From: Salminus brasiliensis
Lineage: Eukaryota > Chordata > Actinopteri > Characiformes > Bryconidae
DNA: 64,000 nucleotides
Direction of reading: 5' to 3'
Assembly (NCBI RefSeq): GCF_030463535.1
Contig: NC_132892.1
Location: forward strand, 31,632,436 to 31,696,435
The notes under the pieces were generated by a model. The model did no database searches and had not been told where the DNA came from. It saw only the letters and a list, made by a program, of their open reading frames with translations. Shown here one piece after another: positions 1 to 11,733 of the stretch. Position numbers and translations under genes: made by a program. The stretch's first letter is position 1, and every line of letters starts with the position of its first letter.

Positions 1-45
1 ACACTTACATCACACTCCACTTTTGTTGGGTTAATAAGATGACTG

Positions 46-676
46 TAGACGTAGAAGCTTTCGCGATTGAGATGCCTTCTAGACATAGAAGCTTTCACGA
101 TTGAGATGCTTTCTAAACGTAGAAGTGTTTACGACTGAGATGCTTTCTAGAAGTAGAAGCTTTCAGGATTGAGATGCTTTCTAGACATAGAAGCTTTCAT
201 GATTGAGATGCTTTCTAGACGTAGAAGCGTTTACGACTGAGATGCTTTCTAGAAGTAGAAGCTTTCAGGATTGAGATGCTTTCGAGACATAGAAGCTTTC
301 ACGATTGAGATGCTTTCTAAACGTAGAAGCGTTTACGACTGAGATGCTTTCTAGAAGTAGAAGCTTTCAGGATTGAGATGCTTTCTAGACATAGAAGCTT
401 TCATGATTAAGATGCTTTCTAAACGTAGAAGCTTTCAGGATTGAGATGCTTTCTAGACATAGAAGCTTTCATGATTGAGATGCTTTCTAGACATAGAAGC
501 TTTCATGATTGAGATGCTTTTTAGAAGTAGAAGCTTTCACGATTGAGATGCTTTCTAGACATAGAAGCTTTCATGATTGAGATGCTTTCTAGAAGTAGAA
601 GCTTTCAGGATTAAGATGCTTTCTAGAAGTAGAAGCTTTCACGATTGAGATGCTTTCTAGAAGTAGAAGCTTTCAC
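46..676. repeat. 34-bp minisatellite, array A
   Basis: About 18.5 direct copies of a 34-bp unit, core GTAGAAGCTTTC followed by GATTGAGATGCTTTC. Units differ at a few fixed places (GACGT, GACAT or GAAGT at the start; TTCGCG, TTCACG, TTCAGG or TTTACG in the middle). Most units carry AAGCTT, a HindIII site. The array lies within an intron or downstream part of the inferred leftward gene. The 45 bp before it recur almost unchanged at 1963-2007 before array B. Confidence 0.95.
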
Positions 677-816
677 ATGGTGTGCATGAATGTAAGAGCT
701 GGGTTAATCAGGATGGAGATCTGGGCTGATGTATGATGGATGTATGATCATTTATGGTTTCATTCTACTATAAAACACAGCAGTACCACTTACACCAGAT
801 TAGATTGGTAAGTTAC

Positions 817-1230
817 CTTTAACTTGTTCTCCTCTGATCCATTATCTTCCTTAGTGGGTGTGTCCTGATTGTCCATAGAAAGCTACATTAATCAGAGATG
901 ATAATATTGTCCCATTTTAGCAGGTATTAGCATTGAACACATATATTTTCAGTTTTGCTACGTTGTGAGTGAAGATGAGGATCAGGAAGCAGAACAGAGC
1001 TCCAGAAACACAAAGCAGAATCAACACGGATAAGTAAAGCATAATGCAGTAGATAGGAAAGGCAAATTGTCTGAATAATTACTAGATTGAAATCATTTCT
1101 AGATGGAGATGGAGAAAATTACAAGATGGAGATGAGTTCTAGATGGAGATGATTTCTGGATAAAGATGGTTTCTAGATGGAGATGATTTCTAGATGTTCT
1201 CTTGATTGAGAAGCTTTCTAAACCCTATTG

Positions 1231-1263
<33 letters not shown>

Positions 1264-4104
1264 GTGTTACCTCATCGTGCAGTTGCTTGAGTTCTCTGTT
1301 GTTACTGGTGGGAGGTTTTGTGTCCCCTGTTGTCATCTGATTAGTGCCAGCTAGACTGTCCATAACTACAAGGGAACACACACAGCTGGTTTAGAGGAAA
1401 AAGACTGATGAAAGAGGAGCAAGAGATCTGTCATCTGCATCACCTCCCAGAGAACGAAAGAGACTAAAGGAGAATTTGTGTGAATTAACCCACGGACCAT
1501 ATAATTGTCCACTAACAAAAGAGTAAAGAGTAAAAACTCCAACATGAGGGACTGAAGTCCAGTTCCTGATGTTACAGTGAGAGCAGATCTTCTAGTTTGT
1601 GCATTAGCTGCCACCAGCCAATGAAACCTTTCTGTTATTTTCAGGACTGACCAGTAGGGGGTGTTGGTGTCTCCGCTCCAGAACCTCCTGAGTCCAGTGT
1701 CTGAGAGAGAGACAGAGAGAGGGAGACAGTTAGTACTTTAGCATATTTTAGCAGTGTACAGACTATAATGAATATCTGACATGCAAATCTATATAAACAT
1801 CTAATGATATTTGACTCATTAAACTCACTATAATAATGTGGTGTGTGTACATGTGTGTGAGAGAGAGACGGCTGGTTTAAACAGGAAGGAGATCTGGACT
1901 GATGTACAAACAGCAGCTATGCTTTCATTCTACTATAAAGTCTGATGTTAAACACAGCAGTAACACTTACATCACACTCCACTTGTGTTGGGTTAATATG
2001 ATGACTGTAGACGTAGAAGCTTTCGCGATTGAGATGCTTTCTAGACATAGAAGCTTTCACGATTGAGATGCTTTCTAAACGTAGAAGCGTTTACGACTGA
2101 GATGCTTTCTAGAAGTAGAAGCTTTCAGGATTGAGATGCTTTCTAGACATAGAAGCTTTCATGATTGAGATGCTTTCTAGACGTAGAAGCGTTTCCGACT
2201 GAGATGCTTTCTAAACGTAGAAGCTTTCAGGATTGAGATGCTTTCTAGACATAGAAGCTTTCACGATTGAGATGCTTTGTAGACGTAGAAGCTTTCGCGA
2301 TTGAGATGCTTTCTAGACATAGAAGCTTTTGCGATTGAGATGCTTTCTAGAAGTAGAAGCTTTCAGGATTGAGATGTTTTCTAGAGGTAGAAGCTTTCAC
2401 GATTGAGATGCTTTGTAGACGTAGAAGCTTTCATGATTGAGATGCTTTGTAGACGTAGAAGCTTTCATGATTGAGATGCTTTCTAGAAGTAGAAGCTTTC
2501 AGAATTGAGATGCTTTCTAGAAGTAGAAGCTTTCGCGATTGAGATGCTTTCTAGACGTAGAAGCTTTCACGATTGAGATGCTTTCTAGAAGTAGAAGCTT
2601 TCACGATTGAGATGCTTTCTAGAAGTAGAAGCTTTCGCGATTGAGATGCTTTCTAGACATAGAAGCTTTTACGATTGAGATGCTTTCCAGACATAGAAGC
2701 TTTCCAGGTGATCTTTTCTACACAGAGTAGCTTTCTAGACAGACACGCTTTCCAGATGAGGTTTTGTAGGTAGCAAAGCTTTCAAGACGGAAAAACTTTG
2801 AGATGGAGAAGCTTTCTAGATGGATATTATTCCTAATTGGAGATCATATTAGATGGAGACGGAGATGCTTTCTAGGTTGATATGTTTTCAATGTTGAGAT
2901 ATTCTCTACATGAAAATGCTTTGTAGCTGAATATGATTTTAAAGGGGGGAAGGTTTCTATGTGGTGTGGCTTTCTAGACAGAGAAGTTTTCTAGCCAGAG
3001 AAGCTTTCTAGATGAGGGTGCTTTGTAAACTGAGATGCTCTATAAATGCGATTGAGAGGCTTTCTAGACGGAGATGTTTTCTAAACATTTTATTTGTATG
3101 TGTGTGTTACCTCAGTGTTTCCAGTTTTTTCTTGTCACTGGTGTCCTTTGTTGTCAGCTGTGAAATTACAGAAACCCACCCAAAGAAAACAATTTACAGG
3201 TTACTCATCATAATAACATGGTGTGCATGAATGTAAGAGCTGGGTTAATCAGGATGGAGATCTGGGCTGATGTACGATGGATGTATGAACATTTATGGTT
3301 TCATTCTACTATAAAACACAGCAGTACCACTTACACCAAAGTTTGATTGGTAAGTTACCTTTAACTTGTCCTCCTCTGATCCATTCTCTTCCTTAGTGGG
3401 TGTGTCCTCCTTGTCCATAGAAAGCTGCATTAATCAGAGATGCATCAAATTAACCAGACCTTTAAACATCTTGCTTGATGTAGAAAATTAAAACCATCAA
3501 AAGGTCTGTAATGCACACAATGGTATTACATACAGTGCCTTACAAAAGTATTTGTCCACCTTATAAATTATGAGATTCATCTGGATCACAAATAACTCTT
3601 TTTATTGTTTCTGACAGTAGTATTACAAACCAGTCCACAATAAAGGGCAACCTTCTACTCAAAGCGCTGCTACAGAAGACAGCATATCAACATAGTAGCA
3701 AGTGTTGGCCCAGTCAGTACTGGCTCAGCCCACCTCACTGTTACAAAACCCTACAATGCATTAATCTAGATTTCTTTCTCTTTATTTCTTAATTTTTATT
3801 TTAGACACCAAATATAATATGTCTATATATATTGTTCTAAGTCCCAGTGGTTTAGAGCATGCCTAAAACAGCTGCAAGCCTGTAGTCAACTCGGTAGGGA
3901 GCTACAGAGGATTGGGATGCACCTTGTTGGGAAAGAGACACGGGGAATGCACCGAGAGACACGGAGAGGTTGCGCGTGCGAGGAAGAACGAGAGATAATA
4001 ATAATAATATAATAGTATATTATTATATTATAATAAGCGTCGAATATAACATATCCCCTTACGTCATCTTGTCATAAAAGGTAGATGGTATGTGTGTATT
4101 TACC
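817..4104 (-). CDS. 5' exons of a leftward gene (partial, unrecognised)
   Basis: I do not recognise the product. On the minus strand a 5' untranslated exon ends at 4104 with a CAG|GTAAAT donor. Next come an exon at 3424-3359 with ATG at 3418 (20 codons, starting MDKEDTPTKEENGSEED) and a 47-bp exon at 3157-3111 (LTTKDTSDKKKLETL). Further left are paralogous copies of both: 1336-1271 (MTTGDTKPPTSNNRELKQL) and 882-817 (MDNQDTPTKEDNGSEEN). All have AG acceptors and GTAAC donors. They encode short, acidic, Ser/Thr-rich peptides like the first exons of fish GIMAP and NLR genes. The exon pair was duplicated together with its minisatellite. The remainder would lie left of the window. Phases between all exons were not proven, so some may be relics. 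Confidence 0.4.
1230..1267. repeat. GT microsatellite
   Basis: Imperfect (GT)n tract just after the donor of the 1336-1271 exon on the minus strand. Confidence 0.9.
1366..1700 (-). other. Possible hydrophobic exon of the leftward gene
   Basis: After a good acceptor (pyrimidine tract, CTCTCAG at 1701) the minus strand stays open from 1700 to 1366. A hydrophobic stretch (LMLEFLLFTLLLVDNYMV) could span a membrane. A membrane-like exon also sits before the G domain in the GIMAP gene of this window, so an equivalent role is possible. No donor site was settled, and the ORF could be chance. Confidence 0.25.
2008..2705. repeat. 34-bp minisatellite, array B
   Basis: About 20.5 copies of the same 34-bp unit as array A, in the same orientation. 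Units further right (2706 to about 3090) are decayed but keep GCTTTCTAGA-like cores, and scattered relatives occur at 1085-1230. Flanking sequence on both sides (about 1963-2007 and 3218-3440) matches the flanks of array A (1-45 and 677-890). The array was therefore duplicated as part of a segment of about 2 kb. Confidence 0.95.
3531..3620. mobile_element. DNA-transposon end fragment
   Basis: The segment starting ACAGTGCCTTACAAAAGTAT resembles the terminal repeat of common fish Tc1/mariner-derived elements. Only one end is visible. Confidence 0.35.
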
Positions 4105-4160
4105 TGATTATTTACAGAAGATTATTCCTTTGTCACTTCGACCTTGGCGTTACTATTTAG

Positions 4161-4240
4161 TCCGGAAAGTCACGTGACTTGTAATGAACCAATCAGATTC
4201 GCTCGCTTCGTCTTTGAACGGTTACTTTCACTTTCTCTCT
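4161..4240 (-). promoter_or_regulatory. Interferon-type promoter of the leftward gene
   Basis: Read on the minus strand, 4235-4224 is GAAAGTGAAAGT, a match to the ISRE core GAAANNGAAA. It lies about 120 bp upstream of the donor of the first exon (4104). The 10-bp palindrome GTCACGTGAC, a strong E-box/CLEAR-type site, is at 4169-4178, and a CCAAT box (ACCAATCAG, plus orientation) is at 4188-4196. I see no clear TATA box. The layout fits an interferon-inducible promoter; activity is inferred. Confidence 0.5.
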
Positions 4241-4259
4241 TTCTCTTTCCACTGGCGTT

Positions 4260-7195
4260 CAACACTCATACCCTGACAGGTTTAACTCAATAATACAAAT
4301 TAACGATAACGATATTTGATGCAACTTTTATTATTTATTATAATTATACACATTTTCTATCCATAGAGAATAACATAAGGTGGCTATATTTTGTTTCCAA
4401 AAAGAGGACACTGGGAACATACTGGGGGCATCTTCTGTGGTTAAGATTTGGATAATGAACATAAATACGGAAACGTTTACTTGTTTGCCAACACTAATAA
4501 ATACCCCTCATAGACTATATGTTACATTTGTATTTATTTATTTTATTTATATCTTTTTAAAAAGTATGCAAGTATAAAATAATATCTTAATAAAGTCAGT
4601 TTCAACTAAACAAGCACTGTTTTACTGGACAGTATTCAATCCTCCTAGTGTGTGGCAGGCTGAGAGAGTGTAGTTGATTTGAAAGTCTGTGTTTTGGGAG
4701 CTTTCAGAAAACTTGCTCAACATAACTGGTTTGTGTTTTTTTATAGATCCCACAAAAAGGACATGTCTGGGGAAAAAGAGGGCATATGGTCACCCTGTTA
4801 TAGAGGATGTTTCTAGTCATTTATCCTACATGACATTCTAGTGCGAACACAGTTTGACTTGTCTAATGACTGTTGAAAGTTGTTTCGGAATAATCAACTC
4901 AGATTTTCTGACGATTCAGATTTATAAATATAAGTGATCTGTAATGTCAATAAATCTGTCCCTGAAACAGCACTCATATGCAGTTTTCCCTTCCTAAACC
5001 TCTTAAGTATCTAAGTTAACCTCTAAGTTTCACAAAGTTCCATTATTATTTTTTTCTATGACATGCTATATGAAAAACAATCATAAGGTAAAATAGCACA
5101 GTCATTCTAAAATACAGTTTAAAGTGCTTTACATAAACATACAAAGACATAAAAATACAAAGACGTAAATAAAAATGAAAGCATTAAAAAAGCCATACCA
5201 ACAAAATGTAAAAACCTCTAGGAATTTTAAGCAAATGCTCAATTTCAAAAAAGCACATGCTCAATTTCAAAAAAGCAAAAATCTAATAAACTGGAAAATA
5301 TGCATATCAATTCTGACTCATTTACATAGCGCTTTTCACAAAGCAGCTTTACAGAGATCCAGGTTAGAGCCTCATTTGAGCAAGCCAAGGGCGACAGCGG
5401 CAAGACAAAAACTCTCAGATCAAGAGGAAGTAACCTTGGAGGAATCAAGACACAAAAATGGAACCCATCGGCTTCTGGTTGACACCAGATAGCACAACAA
5501 GTGACAGAACAACTACGATCCTACCACTAGCTCTGCTACTTGTGCAGTTGTTGTCGTATCATACCTGTGTGTAAAAGTAAAAGGGCACTTAGATTTAGAA
5601 AACTGGATAATTCTTCATGAATGTAGTTGCAAAGCCTTCATCACTAAACTTTGAATGCATTGTAATAATAACAATAATAAGATGAAATAATAATTATAAC
5701 AATAATGATGATTGGTTTATAAATGGCTGATAGTTCACCCACAACAGGGCAGAATGCATAGTTTAAAAGATATGTAAGAAGTTACTTTATACTGTGAATA
5801 TGTAATCTAATGATAAATGTGACGAGAACAGTAGAAGCTCTAATCTACAAAGCAGCTCGTAATAATTGGTCAGCCCTTATTACTTATTGGTCAGTAAAAC
5901 AGGGTAGGAGTTCCTTAAAGTGCCAATCAGGGATGGCAAAACCATCACGTTGTTTAGTAACACGCACTGCATTTGTTCGCAGTTCTCCATTAGTATAGTA
6001 TACAGATTCATTGTGTTTTGTTGCATCCAAAAGTGTGCCATTCCAGAAAGTGAGGGTGATAAATAAGGTATGTATAACCTACACCATTTCACATTCCTGT
6101 GAATTAAATCATAAAAAGTGTTGAATGTTTTGTTTAATTGTCATATTTGGTATACGATTGAACCAGTTCTCTATTTTTAGGACCTCTTTATAGTTATTAA
6201 TCATTGCTTTTGAAACAAAACCTTATGTCTCCAGACCAGTAATATAAAAATACATTTTTTTTAAGTTTCTGACATTGATGACATATCACCCTTATCTATT
6301 TATCTACTAACTATAGACATACACCTGTACATGTGTGTGTGCATGTAATGTTACATATGTGTTACAATGTGTCATAAGATTAAAAGGCAGAAGAGAAAGA
6401 GGAACAGTTCACACTGCACATTTGTGTACCTTTTAGGTTTAGGTCCTTCATTTCTTTTGTTTTAGAGCGAACATGTTGCTTTAACTTGGTGCCAGTTTGC
6501 AATTTTGGTACTTAACCAAAATCCCATAGAAATATATTGCTATTTCAATGCTATATATTATATTTCTGCCATTTCTGCAAACTGTATGTTCCATTGGGAA
6601 AAACACGGTTTGCGAAAAACAGGAAATGGGGTTTAGTGATAATGGAAAATCTATTTTGTTTGCAAAATAGATAAAATATATTTTCTAAACTAATTGCATT
6701 GTGTACTATGCTGTTGTTCAAGATGAGCACAGCATTAAGAATACATATTAGAATGTAATATTGCTATAATATTATTTCAGAAATTCAGCTTATTACATGA
6801 TATACTGTCAGTGCAGTTGTAGGTTTCAACTAAATCTCTTGAGATTGTAAAGCAATGAAGAGTACTTCTTCTGTGAAGTATAGGTAATACCAGGTTTTGT
6901 TTATATACATAAGTTTTATCACTTTTTTAAAAGATATTTAATGTTTTTGTCATGTCAGTGGAGAGAACTGTATAAAGTTAGTCTAAAATAGGGGTAAAAC
7001 TCAGGTGCTGTGTATTAGCATATTGTTTTACTTATTTTACTCATCCTTGTTAAGTTGTTTTACTCTCTGCCGTGATTCTGTAAATATGCCTGCTGACTTT
7101 ACCTGCAGAAAAGATTGATTTTTGAGATTCAAAGAGCAATGTGACTACACTCTCTACCATATCCAAGCTTTCCTACTGTCTTCCAGTATTATAGC
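4260..7195. other. AT-rich intergenic stretch without a gene
   Basis: Only short open frames without domains or splice context. It contains one dispersed repeat (5310-5510). No promoter-like CpG cluster is evident until the 5' UTR exon near 7200. Confidence 0.6.
5310..5510. repeat. Dispersed teleost repeat, copy 1
   Basis: Contains AGCGCTTTTCACAAAGCAGC followed by a segment with GGAGGAATCAAGACACAAAA. This is the reverse complement of the element at 15240-15470, and it is related to segments inside each 7-kb unit (18050-18290, 25770-25975, 32700-32965). The AAAGCAGCTTTAC core and the CTTGAC tails elsewhere suggest the 3' end of a non-LTR element. Confidence 0.6.
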
Positions 7196-7356
7196 TTACA
7201 GGTAAGTAAGGGTATGGATTGGTTTACAGTAAATAAATTCAGCAATTCACATTGTTAATGATCTTTTTTGCTGCTCAGATGGAATGTGTATTCTAACACG
7301 AGTGTATATTGTAGAGCATAGTCTCTTTTAATCTTTCATCAATATTTCTATTAGCC

Positions 7357-10300
7357 ATGAAGATTCCAGTCTGCTCATCATGGCTACTGTGGGCAAAACT
7401 AGCCTTTATCTTTCTCATTCTGACCATATGCTCCAGAGCAATAGGTAAGAATACCCCATATCGAATGTCATTCGAAAGTCATTACAATAATAAGGTTTAA
7501 ATAATCTTCCTCGATAATTACCATATTTTGATGCTTCTTCTCAGTCATGGGTTGTTATCATTTTCTGCAGATTTTAAACAGAGCCCTAAGAAGAAAGATG
7601 GCATCATGAGTATATCTGAAGCTGGAAAAAATCCAAACACAATCTTTACAGAAGATACTGATGAAAATATCTGTCCTTGGTACAACCTCAAGCAATGTAT
7701 TGCTTACAATAATGTTAGGACAGGCAAGAGGATCACAAAGATAGAACAACAGCTGGTAGAGACACATGACACATGTGATATTGAGGTTGAGGCAAACTTA
7801 TGCAAGACTACATTTGGTTATGTATTTCCCCTAGGAGGAGATTTTCAGTCTGCAACAACACACACAACAAGATCCACAATGAAGAAGTGTCTAAAGGATG
7901 AGACTCAAATGCGCAGATTAGCAAACAGTACTAATGGAAGTGTAGTACAACTAGATCAAGTGACAAGTAACGTAATGAATAGAGCAGTGAATAATACAAA
8001 GTGTGGGAAAAAAAATTACTTTGACCAGAAAAAAGAAAAAAACAAAGTCTTAGTCAGGAAAGAGGTCACAGGAAAATCCAAAATAAAAAACGAGGAAGTG
8101 ATTACTAGAACAATGGCAAACTTAAAAGTAAAGGAACATGAGATGGAGTCTAGAGAGGTTAAGATTCTTGCCAAGGAGAGATTGCTGGAAACCCAACAAG
8201 ATGTGGTAAAAAAAGAGGGAATAGTAAAGACTAGAGAGGAAAGGATGATGAGCAGGATGGAAAAGGAGATGGAGAGCTTGATGAAGGAGCTAAAAGAAAA
8301 AGAGAGAATGATTAGAACAAAAGAGGAGGACATGAAAAAACTGGAGAAAGAGATTAAGAGAAAAGAAAGAAATGCTGAACTAGAGAAGATAGAGATGGAA
8401 AAAAAGAAACTTGAGTTAAAAGAGAAGATTTGGGGAACTGTTAACAGCAACGAGAGTAAGCAGTCTAACTACACAATTCTCCTTGTACTGATATTTATCT
8501 TGGAAGCAACAGCAGCTTGGAGAGAGGCTGAGAGACAGATAGAAGAAGATAGAAGGAGGGAGGAGTTAGAGAAGAGAGTGAGAGAAGAAGAGGAGGAGAA
8601 GAGGAAGGAGTTAGAGAAGAGAATGAGAGAAGAGGAAGAGGAGAAGAGGAAGGAGTTAGAGAAGAGAGTGAGAGAAGAGGAGGAGGAGAAGAGGAAGGAG
8701 TTAGAGAAGAGAGTGAGAGAAGAGGAGGAGGAGAAGAGGAAGGAGTTAGAGAAGAAAGTGAGAGAAGAGGAAGAGGAGAAGAGGAAGGAGTTAGAGAAGA
8801 GAGTGAGAGAAGAGGAGGAGGAGAAGAGGAAGGAGTTAGAGAAGAGAGTGAGAGAAGAGGAAGAGGAGAAAAGGAAGGAGTTAGAGAAGAGAGTGAGAGA
8901 AGAGGAAGAGGAGAAGAGGAAGGAGTTAGAGAAGAGAGTGAGAGAAGAGGAGGAGGAGAAGAGGAAGGAGTTAGGGAAGAGAGTGAGAGAAGAGGAGGAG
9001 GAGAAGAGGAAGGAGTTAGAGAAGAGAGTGAGAGAAGAGGAAGAGGAGAAAAGGAAGGAGTTAGAGAAGAGAGTGAGAGAAGAGGAGGAGGAGAAGAGGA
9101 AGGAGTTAGAGAAGAGAGTGAGAGAAGAAGAAGAGGAGAAAAGGAAGGAGTTAGAGAAGAGAGTGAGAGAAGAGGAGGAGGAGAAGAGGAAGGAGTTAGA
9201 GAAGAGAGTGAGAGAAGAAGAAGAGGAGAAGAGGAAGGAGTTAGAGAAGAGAGTGAGAGAAGAGGAAGAGGAGAAGAGGAAGGAGTTAGAGAAGAGAGTA
9301 AGAGAAGAGGAGGAGGAGAAGAGGAGGGAGTTAGAGAAGAGAGTGAGAGAAGAGGAGGAGGAGAAGAGGAAGGAGTTAGAGAAGAGAGTGAGAGAAGAGG
9401 AAGAGGAGAAGAGGAAGGAGTTAGAGAAGAGAGTGAGAGAAGAGGAAGAGGAGAAGAGGAAGGAGTTAGAGAAGAGAGTAAGAGAAGAGGAGGAGGAGAA
9501 GAGGAGGGAGTTAGAGAAGAGAGTGAGAGAAGAGGAGGAGGAGAAGAGGAAGGAGTTAGAGAAGAGAGTGAGAGAAGAGGAGGAGGTGAAGAGGAAGGAG
9601 TTAGAGAAGAGAGTGAGAGAAGAAGAAGAGGAGAAGAGGAAGGAGTTAGAGAAGAGAGTGAGAGAAGAGGAGGAGGAGAAGAGGAAGGAGTTAGAGAAGA
9701 GAGTGAGAGAAGAAGAAGAGGAGAAGAGGAAGGAGTTAGAGAAGAGAGTGAGAGAAGAGGAGGAGGAGAAGAGGAAGGAGTTAGAGAAGAGAGTGAGAGA
9801 AGAGGAAGAGGAGAAAAGGAAGGAGTTAGAGAAGAGAGTGAGAGAAGAGGAGGAGGAGAAGAGGAAGGAGTTAGAGAAGAGAGTGAGAGAAGAGGAAGAG
9901 GAGAAAAGGAAGGAGTTAGAGAAGAGAGTGAGAGAAGAGGAAGAGGAGAAGAGGAAGGAGTTAGAGAAGAAAGTGAGAGAAGAGGAGGAGGAGAAGAGGA
10001 AGGAGTTAGAGAAGAGAGTGAGAGAAGAAGAAGAGGAGAAGAGGAAGGAGTTAGAGAAGAGAGTGAGAGAAGAAGAAGAGGAGAAGAGGAAGGAGTTAGA
10101 GAAGAGAGTGAGAGAAGAGGAAGAGGAGAAGAGAGAGGAGTTAGAGAAAAGAGTGAGAGAAGAGGAAGAGGAGAAGAGGAAGGAGTTAGAGAAGAGAATG
10201 AGAGAAGAGAAAGAGGAGAAGAGTAAGGAGTTAGAGAAGAGAGTGAGAGAAGAGGAGGAGGAGAAGAGAGAGGAGTTAGAGAAAATAGTGAAAGAAGAGG

Positions 10301-11388
10301 AAGAGGAAAAAAAGAAGGAGTTAGAGAAGAGAGTGAGAGAAGAGGAGGAGGAGAAGAGGAAGGAGTGCGAGCAGAGAGTGATACATTACAAAGTAAAGGA
10401 CAAGGAGGAGTTAACAAAGAGAGGGAGAGAACAGAAGAAGGAGAAGATGGAAAAGTTGGAGAAGAGAGTGAGAAGAGAGGAGAAACCGAACAGGGAGGAG
10501 TTAACAGAGAGAGAGAGAAAAGTGGAGGAAGAGATATGGGAGGAAATAAAAAAGTTCTTGAAAGAAATGTTAGAAAAGCTGAATGAGGAAGTAAAGACGT
10601 TCTTGAAAGAAATGTTAGAAAAGATGTGGGAGGATGCAAAGAAGAGTTTGAAGGACATGTTAGAAAAGATGTGGCAGGAGAGCGGGAGACAAGAGGGAGA
10701 CATGGGTGGGATGGGAGAAATGCTGAATGATATGTGTAAGAACTGGATGTCAAACCCGTGTTGGTTCATTACTTCATTAACAACATCAGTAACATCACTG
10801 CTTGGCTGCATGAATACAAAATGGGTGGAAAAGAAACAAAGACAGAGAGAAACAAAGAAAATAGATGACATACAAAGAGAGAGTGAGCTTATTAAACAGA
10901 AGAAGGAAGCTTTGGAGAAAAGGGAGAAAGCAATAAAGCAGAAAGACCATGAAATAGATGTGAGATTAGGAGAGATGAACCAGAGAGATGAAGAGCTGAA
11001 CCAGAGAGAGATAGAGATGACCCTGAGAGATGCAGAGATGATCCCGAGAGAGGTACTGATGAAACTGATAGCAGTAGAGATGAACCAGAGAGAAGAAGAA
11101 ATGAACCAGAGAGAGATAAAGATGACCCTGAGAGAGCTAAAGATGAGCCAGAGAGAAGAAGCGATGACCAAAAAAGAGAATGAAATGAACCAGAAAGAGA
11201 ACGAAATGGAGAGAGAAAGGTATAAGATAGGAATAAAGTCCATCTTGAACAAGACAGAGAAAACAAGTGGCCTTATTTCTTGTAGCAATTTGTTGTTGAA
11301 CAGCTCACAACTTCATCTAGTCAAGTCAAGTCAAGTCAAGTCAAGTGTGTTTTGTTGTCATTTCAACTACATACAGAGTAGGAAGTAG
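7357..11388 (+). CDS. Coiled-coil protein with signal peptide and 15-residue repeats; 3' end cut by LINE
   Basis: Unrecognised gene. A 5' UTR exon seems to end at 7200 (ACAG|GTAAGT). Coding exon 1, 7357-7444, encodes a signal peptide (MKIPVCSSWLLWAKLAFIFL...) and ends in phase 1 at GTAAGA. Exon 2 starts at 7571 after TTCTGCAG and keeps the frame. It encodes a Cys-containing head (ICPWYNLKQC, DTCDIEVEANLC), a charged coiled coil, a hydrophobic stretch (8467-8520, NYTILLVLIFILEATAAW), and about 40 copies of EEEEKRKELEKRVRE (8563-10366). Then come three 15-residue FLKEMLEKM-type repeats (10546-10683), a hydrophobic patch near 10740-10810, and twelve heptads of EMNQREE type (10972-11223). The last 23 residues are read from LINE sequence. 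The ATG at 7528 is intronic. The repeat chain predicts a long single alpha helix. The protein may be a type I membrane protein or secreted. Confidence 0.7.
8456..8515 (+). other. Possible in-frame mini-intron around the hydrophobic segment
   Basis: GTAAGC at 8456 and CAG ending at 8512 or 8515 bound 57 or 60 nt, both multiples of three. A TACTGAT branch-like motif lies about 25 nt before the end, with a T/C-rich stretch. Removal would delete exactly the predicted membrane segment and keep the frame. The length is short for a vertebrate intron, so this is only a candidate. Confidence 0.25.
8563..10366 (+). repeat. Coding minisatellite, about 40 x 45 bp
   Basis: Each 45-bp unit encodes 15 residues of the pattern EEEEKRKELEKRVRE. 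Differences between units are few and mostly silent (GAA/GAG, AAA/AAG), with rare changes such as E to G near 8970 and E to V near 9586. Units near the right edge (from about 10100) diverge more. This indicates recent homogenisation of the centre by unequal exchange or slippage. Confidence 0.95.
10972..11223 (+). repeat. 21-bp coding repeat (heptads)
   Basis: About twelve 7-residue units (EMNQREE, EMNQREI, KMTLREL and similar) with Met and Glu at fixed positions, as expected of a coiled coil. More diverged than the 45-bp repeat. Confidence 0.85.
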
Positions 11389-11733
11389 AGACGCTGCTGG
11401 GCTTTCTTGACTGTAGAGCTGGTGTTCAGGGACCAGGTGAGGTTCTCCGCTAGGTGGACACCAAGGAACTTGGTGCTCTTAACGATCTCCACAGAGGAGC
11501 AGTTGATGTTAAGCGGAGAGTGGTCCGGTCTTGATTTCCTGAAGTCAACAACCATTTCCTTGGTCTTCTCTACATTCCAGTGAAGGTTGTTGACTGTACA
11601 CCAGTCTGTCAGCTGCTGCACCTCCTCTCTGTATGCAGACCCAGCACAGTTGTATCATCGGCGAACTTTATGATGCTGTTAGAACTGTGTTTCACAACAC
11701 AGTCATGAGTCAGCAGGGTGAACAACAGAGGAC
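11320..11733 (-). mobile_element. 5'-truncated non-LTR retrotransposon (L2/CR1-Rex-like)
   Basis: On the minus strand the element encodes the C-terminal half of a reverse transcriptase: FADDTTVLG at 11665-11639, then after a small lesion QQLTDWCTVNNLHWNVEKTK and FLGVHLAENLTW (from 11621). It ends in a CTTGA-repeat tail at 11320-11345. Identical TCATCTA flanks at 11313-11319 and 11734-11740 are the target-site duplication. The insertion is in an exon of the coiled-coil gene, antisense to it. The element is too short to be autonomous. I am fairly sure of LINE origin and less sure of the clade. Confidence 0.85.

Noticed and set aside
46-676. Regular 34-bp repeats recalling a CRISPR array
   Set aside because: Units are contiguous without spacers, and the DNA is vertebrate. 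It is a minisatellite.
7528-7570. ATG at 7528 as start of the coiled-coil gene
   Set aside because: It lies in an intron. The exon begins at 7571 after CTGCAG and joins a signal-peptide exon at 7357-7444 in phase.
8495-10753. Long antisense frame of 752 codons, Ser/Pro/Leu-rich
   Set aside because: It is the complement of the 45-bp coding minisatellite. A 45-bp period without stops on one strand gives an open antisense frame; it has no splice context or domain.
11633-11733. Start of the 163-codon frame at 11633
   Set aside because: This part is LINE sequence read antisense. Only the part from 11734 belongs to the host gene.
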